The position numbers and the translations under genes were made by a program. A stretch of DNA of 6,022 nucleotides from Candidatus Moraniibacteriota bacterium. Lineage in GTDB: Bacteria; Patescibacteriota; Minisyncoccia; Moranbacterales; GCA-2747515. The stretch is taken from contig JAOZNB010000078.1 in NCBI GenBank assembly GCA_029933995.1, positions 1 through 6,022 of the forward strand. The letters are read 5' to 3'. A model generated the notes under the pieces. That model ran no database searches. It was not told the origin of the DNA and worked only from the letters and a program-made list of their open reading frames with translations. Below are positions 1-5,152 of this stretch, piece by piece (the stretch's first letter is position 1; each line of letters starts with the position of its first letter).

Positions 1-30
1 ATATTATTTTTGTACACACTACTTCTAATC

Positions 31-219
31 TTAAATTAAAATTAACTTTAACGATATATCATTCCAGAAACCTGCTTCTGTCGGCAGGTAGCTATTTATT
101 TTTTCATGAACAAAGATTGCTTGATTAAAAAAAATAATATTGTCCGGAATACACATTATAATATTAAAGTATGGATTCCATACAAATGGTCTTTTATCTG
201 TTTTACGGAATGGTAAATC
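31..219 (-). pseudogene. Relic reading frame downstream of the M16 pseudogene, unrecognised
   Basis: Read on the minus strand, codons from 219 down to the TAA at 31-33 are open for 62 residues. The frame begins right after a tandem TAATAA (220-225) and has no start codon near its beginning; the first ATG is about 26 codons in. The translation begins DLPFRKTDKRPFVWNPYF and later contains INSYLPTEAGFWND, which has the look of real protein. I do not recognise a family. It may be the decayed C-terminal part of the peptidase gene that ends at 248, reached only through another frameshift and stops, or a remnant of an unrelated gene, or chance in AT-rich DNA. No function is claimed. Confidence 0.25.
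70..89. repeat. Small hairpin ACCTGC/GCAGGT
   Basis: ACCTGC (70-75) pairs with GCAGGT (84-89) around an 8-nt loop. It resembles the CCTGC...GCAGG core of the two 80-bp elements farther right and may be a degraded relative. It lies inside the relic frame, so it could be chance. A second small dyad, GTATGGA/TCCATAC with one central base, lies at 169-183. Apart from these and the relic frame I see nothing functional in 1-247. Confidence 0.25.
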
Positions 220-247
220 TTATTATTTTATGTAATTAAGATTTGGA

Positions 248-1007
248 TTAGAGTTCAAATTTACTCCAAAAAAATACATCACTAACTGCCGATAACTTTT
301 GCAAATCAGATGTGCCTACGGGTAATTGTTTTTTATGTCCCTTAACATTATTCAAAAAGCCTGACACACTTAACAAATGTTCTACATCATACCATGATAC
401 ATTACCCACAAGCACAATGCTCATATTTGATGCAACATAATATGTATCGTAATAACTTTGCAAATCTTTCTGAATAATGTTATTGACACTGTTACAACTA
501 CCTGCAACTGATAAGAAACGTGATAAAAATAAATCTCTGCAAGACCTCTTTTTGTGTTGCAAAAAATTTTCCGCTGCAATGCTAAATGAATGATCTTCTA
601 AAATTTCAGCAATTATAACATTTCTCTCACGCTCAATGCGATTTTGCAACAAAATGTTATTTGCAAATATTTCACCCATATACCCAAATCCTTGCTTAAC
701 TACATCTTGATCAGCTGGTGTAAAAAAACCATATTCTGTAAATAAATAATCAGTCATGCCAAGATTTACAGTCCCACCACATTCCTTAAAAAAAGCACAA
801 AGGTCGCCACTGGTTACAGATATATTTTCAGATACAAGATGCTCAACAAAATGAGCTGTTCCTTCTTTATTTACATCATCTTGTCTAGCACCAGAATGCA
901 CTATAAAATTAGCATATACCCATACCAACATTTTTCCAATCCAAAAGATACACATCCAATCCATTTGGAAAAGTTCTCTTCTCAAAATCTGCAAATGGAT
1001 CCCACAT
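248..1007 (-). pseudogene. M16 (pitrilysin/insulinase-type) zinc peptidase, frameshifted and truncated
   Basis: The best start is ATG at 1005-1007, 8 nt after a GGAGG. From it the frame reads MWDPFADFEKRTFPNGLDV, like the opening of M16 peptidases, then runs into TAA at 909-911 after 32 codons. The family sequence resumes in the +1 frame (WVYANFIVHSGARQDD), so one extra base lies near the A5 run (T5 at 931-935). The resumed frame holds the inverted zinc site HFVEH (839-853) and a distal ERERNVIIAE segment whose last Glu (605-607) is the likely third zinc ligand, 78 residues after the second His; the family norm is about 74-76. It continues with a conserved-looking QKDLQSYYDTYYVASNMSIV segment and ends at TAA 248-250. 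Correcting one base gives about 252 residues, against 400 or more in intact M16 proteins, so the C-terminal domain is missing. The open piece alone, from ATG at 994, is 248 codons with an off-family N-terminus. Pseudogene, assembly error and programmed +1 shift are all possible; the truncation favours pseudogene. Confidence 0.8.
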
Positions 1008-1015
1008 AGGATACC

Positions 1016-1020
1016 CCTCC
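1016..1020 (-). promoter_or_regulatory. Shine-Dalgarno GGAGG for the M16 gene
   Basis: GGAGG on the minus strand ends 8 nt before ATG 1005-1007. It decides the start in favour of the frame opening MWDPF rather than the ATG at 994, and this reveals the frameshift. An in-frame ATG at 1020-1022 overlaps this site and is therefore unlikely to be the start. Confidence 0.75.
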
Positions 1021-1101
1021 ATTATTTTATATTGTTAAACTACATTACCTATATTTAATTATATTAATATTATTTAATACCTATCACTATATTAATAATG
1101 A

Positions 1102-1130
1102 ATATTACCCCCATTCAATCAATAAGTCAA
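1102..1130 (-). promoter_or_regulatory. Putative sigma-70-type promoter of the M16 gene
   Basis: On the minus strand TTGACT (1125-1130) is followed after exactly 17 nt by TAATAT (1102-1107). The predicted transcript starts near 1095 and has a leader of about 88 nt. The -10 box matches TATAAT at only four of six positions and the region is very AT-rich, so this is a candidate only. The rest of 1023-1203 shows nothing else I can name. Confidence 0.4.
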
Positions 1131-1203
1131 TAATAATTTATGTTATGAACTGTATTTGTGACCATAATTACATACTAATACTTTTATCTTACTAATTTAC
1201 CAA

Positions 1204-1246
1204 AAGAAAAAGTACCAAAATTGAAATTATCAATTTTGGTACTTTT
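1204..1246 (-). terminator. Rho-independent terminator of the secreted-protein gene
   Basis: A perfect 16-bp stem (1208-1223 with 1231-1246) encloses a 7-nt loop. On the minus strand it begins 8 nt after the TGA at 1255-1257 and runs into TTTTTCTTTTG. The stem core GTACCAAAATTG is AT-rich but long. The gene itself ends with three stops in a row in frame, TGA TAG TAA. The hairpin is symmetric and also has T-rich sequence on the plus side, but no plus-strand gene precedes it. Confidence 0.85.
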
Positions 1247-1254
1247 ATTTACTA

Positions 1255-1860
1255 TCACCTGCACTCTTGAGCTAACGACAAAATAATATCCAACACCTCT
1301 TGTCTTTGATCAAGTGACATTTTACCATAATCATTCTTAGCTTCAGCTGTAAAATTACACAAAACCCCAAGTAAACTAAGTGTAGAAATATATTGATTTG
1401 TCACACTTTCTTCTCTATTGTTCATATCCTTTTGTAAAAATTGAACATGTTCAACAATGGCAGCATAATTTTCTTCATTGCTAACTGTCATAGGGTTGTA
1501 AACCCTGAATACTGTGGGAGCATCCGCATATGGAATAACTGAAAATATCTTTCCCGGAGGAAATATTTTCTTATTATCACTACGGACAACAACATCAAAT
1601 GGTGGCCTTACATCAGCATCAGCCTCAAAGCGAACCCAAAATACATCGCCAGTAATTGCGTACCCTACATGAACACCCTCTGTGTACATATATAAATATG
1701 TTTCTCCATTTAACTTTACACGCTCACCACCCATGATTATACCGTCAATTGCAGATGCTGGGATTTCCAACTCTTCTGCTGGCATTATATGATGAATATC
1801 AGCAGCTGCACTTGTCACAAGCGAACAAACCAAGGCAATACAAACGACTAACTTTTTCAT
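1255..1860 (-). CDS. Secreted protein of unknown function
   Basis: I do not recognise a family for this 201-residue protein. A classic Sec signal peptide is visible: MKK, a hydrophobic core to about residue 17, then an Ala-Ala-Ala cleavage site, so the mature chain likely starts at Asp21. The mature protein has about 180 residues and two cysteines, Cys168 and the penultimate Cys200, which could form a disulfide outside the cell. Residues 40-125 look beta-rich, with repeated short hydrophobic stretches (YLYMYTEGVHVGYAITGDVF, VFRVYNPM). Residues 130-200 look helical and polar. There is no lipobox, anchor or catalytic motif that I can see. The start is supported by GAGGAG 6 nt upstream, with a promoter and terminator of its own, so it is probably a single-gene transcript. 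Its reading is less Lys/Ile-rich than the right-hand genes. Confidence 0.85.
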   Translation of the reverse strand: MKKLVVCIALVCSLVTSAAADIHHIMPAEELEIPASAIDGIIMGGERVKLNGETYLYMYTEGVHVGYAITGDVFWVRFEADADVRPPFDVVVRSDNKKIFPPGKIFSVIPYADAPTVFRVYNPMTVSNEENYAAIVEHVQFLQKDMNNREESVTNQYISTLSLLGVLCNFTAEAKNDYGKMSLDQRQEVLDIILSLAQECR

Positions 1861-1866
1861 AAAATA

Positions 1867-1872
1867 CTCCTC
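1867..1872 (-). promoter_or_regulatory. Shine-Dalgarno GAGGAG of the secreted-protein gene
   Basis: GAGGAG lies 6 nt before the ATG at 1858-1860 on the minus strand and fixes that start, which also opens the signal peptide. Confidence 0.75.
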
Positions 1873-1899
1873 ATCCTTATAAAGAATTATTATTATTTT

Positions 1900-1915
1900 A
1901 CGTAATTATATACGT
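1900..1915. promoter_or_regulatory. Dyad ACGTA-N6-TACGT enclosing a TATAAT box
   Basis: ACGTA (1900-1904) and TACGT (1911-1915) form a dyad around ATTATA, which on the minus strand reads as a perfect TATAAT. It lies about 40 nt upstream of the secreted-protein start. It could be an operator over an alternative promoter, but no -35 box stands at the proper distance, and short dyads are common in AT-rich DNA. Confidence 0.25.
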
Positions 1916-1959
1916 TTTTAAATATACTTACCCGCCAAATTAATATAACATGACTCCAA

Positions 1960-1988
1960 ATACTAATACATAAACTATATTTTGTCAA
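1960..1988 (-). promoter_or_regulatory. Putative sigma-70-type promoter of the secreted-protein gene
   Basis: A perfect TTGACA (1983-1988) is followed after exactly 17 nt by TAGTAT (1960-1965), a four-of-six match to TATAAT. The predicted leader is about 90 nt, similar to that predicted for the M16 gene. It lies close to the divergent kinase promoter, with its -35 box about 20 bp from that gene's -10 box. Confidence 0.5.
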
Positions 1989-2008
1989 TAGCATAAATAC
2001 CTCCAAAA

Positions 2009-2017
2009 TGTTATACT
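2009..2017 (+). promoter_or_regulatory. Extended -10 promoter of the kinase gene, likely leaderless
   Basis: TGTTATACT gives an extended -10 (TG-N-TATACT). Transcription would start about 7 nt after the box, at or next to the ATG at 2024-2026. There is no Shine-Dalgarno and no -35 box at standard spacing. The simplest reading is a leaderless mRNA. Confidence 0.45.
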
Positions 2018-2023
2018 AAGCTA

Positions 2024-2650
2024 ATGCAGATTATATCAATTTCAGGCCTTGATGGTTCTGGCAAATCAACTCAAATACAATTATTACAAGAATACTTTGA
2101 AAGTGATGCTAAAAAAGTGTTCTATTTTCATGCTGTTGGGTTTTCTATTGCAAATAAACTTAATCGTAGAGACGCGATTAATCGCGTCTCCACAGACACT
2201 CCTAAAAATAGTAGTAACGCATTGCAATGCGTCTCTACACGTGACGTAGTAAAAGCATCATGGACAAAAATTCAACTACGTAAACTTGCACTTTGCATTG
2301 ACATTTTTAGATTCAAATCATTAATTAAAAAATTAGAAAAAGATAATTATGATTACATTCTAACCGATAGATACTTTTACGATATGATTGTAAATATTGC
2401 TTATTTATCCAAAAAAGATTATATACCGTTTTTCTTTTCACAAATAACCATTCCAGATTATAAATTTTATCTTTCGGTTAATCCTGATAATATAATGGAT
2501 CGTGATAATCCCCCCTCCCAAGGACTTGCCTATTTACAAGATAAGAAAGAACTATTTGGTAAATATAAGTCCGATTTTGATTTAAAAGAAATTGATGGAA
2601 ATCGTGAGAAAGAAATTATTTTTAATGAAATAAAAACATTAATTTTATAA
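2024..2650 (+). CDS. Thymidylate-kinase-like P-loop nucleotide kinase carrying two in-frame palindromes
   Basis: This 208-residue protein opens with a P-loop typical of dTMP kinases, GLDGSGKST at residues 8-16. A DR motif (TDRYFYD, Asp115-Arg116) follows a hydrophobic strand, and a lid-like segment with MDRDNPPSQ lies near residue 160. dTMP kinases pass phosphate from ATP to dTMP in the cytoplasm. The usual REPGG nucleotide-binding motif after the second strand is absent; the sequence there is FHAVGFSIANKL. The substrate is therefore uncertain: dTMP, another nucleotide, or something in surface-sugar metabolism, given the flippase next door. Residues 48-57 and 63-72 are encoded by palindromic repeats, so about 25 residues (RRDAINRV...CVSTR) look like inserted filler before the helix starting KASW. 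The frame survives. The start has no Shine-Dalgarno but follows an extended -10 box. Confidence 0.8.
   Translation: MQIISISGLDGSGKSTQIQLLQEYFESDAKKVFYFHAVGFSIANKLNRRDAINRVSTDTPKNSSNALQCVSTRDVVKASWTKIQLRKLALCIDIFRFKSLIKKLEKDNYDYILTDRYFYDMIVNIAYLSKKDYIPFFFSQITIPDYKFYLSVNPDNIMDRDNPPSQGLAYLQDKKELFGKYKSDFDLKEIDGNREKEIIFNEIKTLIL
2166..2193. repeat. 28-bp palindrome inside the kinase gene, copy 1
   Basis: GTAGAGACGCGATT pairs with AATCGCGTCTCCAC; 13 of 14 base pairs match, the only mismatch being A2168 with C2191. It encodes kinase residues 48-57 (R-RDAINRVS-T) without disturbing the frame. Compare the copies at 2211 and 3385. Confidence 0.9.
2211..2238. repeat. 28-bp palindrome inside the kinase gene, copy 2
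   Basis: GTAGTAACGCATTG pairs with CAATGCGTCTCTAC; 12 of 14 pairs match. It has the same length and the same GTAG...ACGC/GCGT...CTAC frame as copy 1 but a different centre (ATTGCAAT rather than GATTAATC). It encodes residues 63-72 (SSNALQCVST). Only 17 bp separate it from copy 1. Confidence 0.85.
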
Positions 2651-2654
2651 GCAT

Positions 2655-2734
2655 GTCATTCCTGCGAAGGCAGGAATCTATCGTACAGTACATTGATAAT
2701 CTTTCAGAAAGATTCCTGCCTTCGCAGGAATGAC
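2655..2734. repeat. 80-bp inverted-repeat element, copy A
   Basis: Two perfect 25-bp arms (2655-2679 and 2710-2734) flank a 30-bp spacer, with ends GTCAT and ATGAC. Each arm is itself a hairpin, ATTCCTGC/GCAGGAAT around a 4-nt loop. It begins 4 bp after the kinase stop codon, so the transcript would fold strongly there and may protect or end the kinase message, although no T-run follows. The arm core ATTCCT-N8-AGGAAT resembles in layout the dRS3 repeats of Neisseria (ATTCCC-N8-GGGAAT); this is a resemblance only. No transposase and no clear target duplication are visible, so a non-autonomous MITE-like element is the best label. Confidence 0.9.
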
Positions 2735-2784
2735 AATAGTGACACTACTCATTAATATACTAATTACTAAAATACTAATCAAAA

Positions 2785-4059
2785 ATGTCAAAACTAAAAT
2801 CATCATTCCTAATTCTTGTAATAGCAGAATTTATATATAATATTTCCAGCTATGTAATAAACATGGGTCTTGGTCGTATGCTTGGAGTTGCTCATTATGG
2901 TCGCTATAGTCTTGTGATTGGTTTCACAACCATGATTATACTATTAGTTGGTCGTGGCGTCCCTACTGCCATGATGAAACGTATCAGTGAAAATATAGGT
3001 GACTGGAACAAAATACGTGCAATACGTAAATCATCTGCACATTTGCAATTAATTATAATTATTGCACTAACTGCAATATTTTATATATTAGCTCCTGTTA
3101 TAGCAAATGTGTTCAATGATTCAAGTCTTACTCCACTATTTCGCATAAGTGCATTTGTTATACCAGCGTTTGCATTATCTTCTTTTCATGTTCTTTACTT
3201 CAATGGTCTCAAATATTTCAAAGCAATGACTGCAATGAAAATTGCTAGAGGTATTTTTAGAATATTGTGGATTGTTGGACTTGCTTACTTTCTGAGACTT
3301 GATGGAGCTATTTATGGATCAATATTAGCACCACTAAGCGTATTTATTGTTGCAATGATTATCGAATATTTCTTTATTCAAAAAGTAGAAACGCGATTAA
3401 TCGCGTCTACACCAAAATATCCATATAAAAAAATCCTTACATATGCCGGAGGATTTATATTATTTCTCATTTTTTATGAATTTTACATTCGTGCAGACAT
3501 GTTTCTTATCAAAACAATCACAGGAAGTGATGTGAACACAGGACTTTATAATGCAGCATTTACCATTGCACTAATTCCTTATTACGTAATGTTTGCTCTA
3601 ACATTTATCCTATTTCCTACAATGTCAGATTTAGTAAAGAAAAAAGATTTTATAAATGTGCAATCAATTCTCAAAAAAGTTCTTTTATTTCTTTTCGCAA
3701 TTCTCATACCCTCAGCAATCATAATGTCACTCATACCAGAATTTTTGATAACAATATTCTTTGGAGCTGATTTTATTGCAGCTGCAAATCTAATCCCTTT
3801 ATTACTTGGTGGTACAGTTTTTGTAACAATCTTCTTTGTACTTGCCTCAGTCTTCAATGGTGCAGGTATGACACGCATCCCCGCCCTAATTACTGCCCTA
3901 GCATTGTGTGGAGGAATTACTGCAAATATTTATTATCTTCCCTTATATGGCATTAGTGCAACAGCAATAATATTTTCATGTACAGCAACATTTATGGGTC
4001 TTTCAGCAATATTTATGACCTATATAAAATTTTACAAACCCTATCAAAAAATGCATTAA
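2785..4059 (+). CDS. MOP-superfamily flippase (polysaccharide / lipid-linked glycan type)
   Basis: The 424-residue product is almost entirely membrane helices, about 12, in two halves, as in Wzx/MurJ-like members of the MOP (MATE/polysaccharide) superfamily. These flip lipid-linked sugars across the cytoplasmic membrane. The opening helix and NMGLGRMLGVAHYGRYSLVI (residues 26-45) match the usual start, an Arg-Leu-Gly-x-x-x-Tyr-Gly pattern, and GRGVPTAM follows in the second helix. Length is slightly below the usual 430-480. The cargo cannot be told from sequence. Residues 201-209 (VETRLIAST) come from a palindromic repeat placed in the loop linking the two halves. The kinase gene lies 134 bp upstream on the same strand with the 80-bp element between; co-transcription is possible. 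There is no Shine-Dalgarno; TAAAAT at 2768-2773 would give a very short leader. Confidence 0.85.
   Translation: MSKLKSSFLILVIAEFIYNISSYVINMGLGRMLGVAHYGRYSLVIGFTTMIILLVGRGVPTAMMKRISENIGDWNKIRAIRKSSAHLQLIIIIALTAIFYILAPVIANVFNDSSLTPLFRISAFVIPAFALSSFHVLYFNGLKYFKAMTAMKIARGIFRILWIVGLAYFLRLDGAIYGSILAPLSVFIVAMIIEYFFIQKVETRLIASTPKYPYKKILTYAGGFILFLIFYEFYIRADMFLIKTITGSDVNTGLYNAAFTIALIPYYVMFALTFILFPTMSDLVKKKDFINVQSILKKVLLFLFAILIPSAIIMSLIPEFLITIFFGADFIAAANLIPLLLGGTVFVTIFFVLASVFNGAGMTRIPALITALALCGGITANIYYLPLYGISATAIIFSCTATFMGLSAIFMTYIKFYKPYQKMH
3385..3412. repeat. 28-bp palindrome inside the flippase gene
   Basis: GTAGAAACGCGATT pairs with AATCGCGTCTACAC; 11 of 14 pairs match. It has the same core, ACGCGATTAATCGCGTCT, as the first copy in the kinase gene. 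Here it is read in a different frame and gives VETRLIAST, in the loop after about the sixth membrane helix. Confidence 0.9.
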
Positions 4060-4179
4060 CTACCTCAACATATGACATTGCTGCAGATGCAGAGTGTCGT
4101 ATTAACGAATTTACAATACTTAAAGAAATAGTGCTACGTATAAGTAGGTTACCTTATATATCATAGCAATTATTTTATC

Positions 4180-4372
4180 AGACCTCTTAAAAAACCCTTA
4201 AATAGTTGTCATCTTGAGCGTAGTGATAACGAAGTCAAAAGATCTCAATACTATAACAGCATGATGAAACTGTAAGTTTAGAGATTTCTCCATTTCGCTT
4301 CGCCCCGTACCGTACGGTAACGGGACTCCGCTACAGTCGAAATGACAGATAGATAAGTTTTTTAAGAAGTCT
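4180..4372. mobile_element. MITE-like nested inverted-repeat element, about 193 bp
   Basis: The outer ends AGACCTCTTAAAAAAC (4180-4195) and GTTTTTTAAGAAGTCT (4357-4372) are inverted repeats matching at 15 of 16 positions. Inside them lies a second, imperfect inverted repeat from TGTCAT (4207) to ATGACA (4347), with further pairing such as GATCTC against GAGATTTCT. The left inner part, TGTCATCTTGAGCG, resembles dispersed repeats I recall from many bacterial genomes (TGTCATCCTGAGCGAAG type). There is no reading frame for a transposase, so it would depend on one elsewhere. It stands in the gap between two convergent genes (flippase on plus, pyrophosphatase on minus). A flanking target duplication is not evident. 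The two layers may be one element or one inserted in another. Confidence 0.7.
4304..4324. repeat. GC-rich palindrome nested in the MITE-like element
   Basis: CCCGTACCGTACGGTAACGGG is a near-perfect palindrome with one bulged base, around the perfect ACCGTACGGT. It stands out as GC-rich in AT-rich surroundings and sits only in the right half of the element, where the left half has no partner, so it looks like a later insertion. Confidence 0.7.
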
Positions 4373-4590
4373 ATTGTTTATTAATAATTATACACATACT
4401 TCGAATGTCCAATCTTCGGACACTCAAAGGTTGAACCTTATTCACTTATGTGGATAAACACAAGAGCATGTCCCTACAACTAAACATTCGTTTAATAAAG
4501 GTTGATTAAAAATGACATAAAAACTATACAATTTTAAAATCCAACCCAAAGTAAATCCTGAGCTGAACTTCACTCTACTATAAACACCTA
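4373..4590. other. Gene-free stretch with two small palindromes
   Basis: TGTCC/GGACA (4406-4410 with 4418-4422) is a 7-nt-loop hairpin, and AAGGTTGAACCTT (4427-4439) is a perfect 6-bp palindrome with one central base. They are adjacent and look like decayed members of small palindrome families. GCATGTCCCTAC at 4466-4477 resembles the right arm of the 28-bp palindromes but has no proper left partner. I see no gene, RNA or convincing terminator for the pyrophosphatase gene here. Between the flippase stop and 4180 there is only a weak dyad (4074-4098). Confidence 0.5.
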
Positions 4591-5124
4591 CTATTTCAAA
4601 TATTGATGCAATGCATCAAATGCAACTCTACGCATACTTACTTCATTTTTTTCTTCAGCACTCATTTGTGCAAATGTCTTTCCTATTTTGTTAAGTTGAA
4701 AAATCGGACTCCAACCAAAATCATTTTTTCCTATTGGAGTTACAATTTTTCCTTCCAATACTCCTTCAAAAAATTTAATATTACTATCTTCATCACTATA
4801 ACCTACAATTGTTTTTGCCTGAGCTCCGTAATTGTCATACTTTTTTGCAATATCATATAAACCCTCATTACCAATAGTTTTTTCAAACCATTTTATAAGT
4901 GGGCCTGGTAATCCATTTAGACAATCTAAGTATAGTGATGTATCTTCAACTATAAATTTACCTTCATAATGCTTTTGAGCCTCTATGAGTTTAGCTTTTA
5001 TAACCTCATGAGCATCAATCTCTTGAATCTCTGGCAAATCAATATCTAACTGTACAAGCTCTGGAATTATCTTTTGAGCTTCTTTAAATTTATTTGCATT
5101 TCCTGTAATAAATTGTATTTTCAT
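4591..5124 (-). CDS. HAM1/RdgB/ITPA-family non-canonical purine NTP pyrophosphatase
   Basis: Family members split dITP, ITP and XTP into monophosphate and pyrophosphate in the cytoplasm and so keep damaged purines out of DNA and RNA. The 177-residue chain has the family marks in order: ITGNANKFKE (residues 6-15, phosphate-binding Lys12), LPEIQ (30-34, metal-binding Glu32), VEDTSL (59-64, catalytic Asp61), GLPGPLIKWF (71-80), FGWSPIF (136-142), EEKN and SMRR (163-166). It is closer to the archaeal/eukaryotic ITPA type (KWF) than to E. coli RdgB. Two base-pocket positions differ from the norm: FGWDPIF has Ser139 for Asp, and SHR has Met164 for His. I chose ATG 5122-5124 because MKIQFITGN is the normal family start; an in-frame ATG at 5155-5157 adds 11 residues but lies inside the 80-bp repeat. 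There is no Shine-Dalgarno. It ends with TAG. It may be co-transcribed with the SIMPL gene upstream. Confidence 0.9.
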   Translation of the reverse strand: MKIQFITGNANKFKEAQKIIPELVQLDIDLPEIQEIDAHEVIKAKLIEAQKHYEGKFIVEDTSLYLDCLNGLPGPLIKWFEKTIGNEGLYDIAKKYDNYGAQAKTIVGYSDEDSNIKFFEGVLEGKIVTPIGKNDFGWSPIFQLNKIGKTFAQMSAEEKNEVSMRRVAFDALHQYLK

Positions 5125-5152
5125 AATCAATTTTTCTAAAAAATAAAAATAT

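Noticed and set aside
1255..1257. UGA read as glycine, as in some Patescibacteria
   Set aside because: UGA here is followed at once by TAG and TAA, and the long genes have no in-frame UGA, so the standard code fits.
1982..2017. TTGTCA paired with TATACT as a plus-strand promoter for the kinase
   Set aside because: The spacer is 24 nt, too long; the extended -10 explanation is better.
2954..2970. GCGTCCCTAC in the flippase gene as another palindrome arm
   Set aside because: No left partner exists, and it encodes GRGVPT, which fits the conserved second helix of the family.
2166..3412. Palindromes as a CRISPR array
   Set aside because: Spacing is irregular, there are only three units, and they lie inside coding genes.
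4066..4166. Open frame running past the flippase stop
   Set aside because: It overlaps the flippase in another frame, has no start signal, and shows no recognisable protein pattern.
4427..4439. GGTTCAA-like motif as a tRNA T-loop
   Set aside because: It is part of a 13-bp palindrome, and no acceptor stem or anticodon arm can be built around it.
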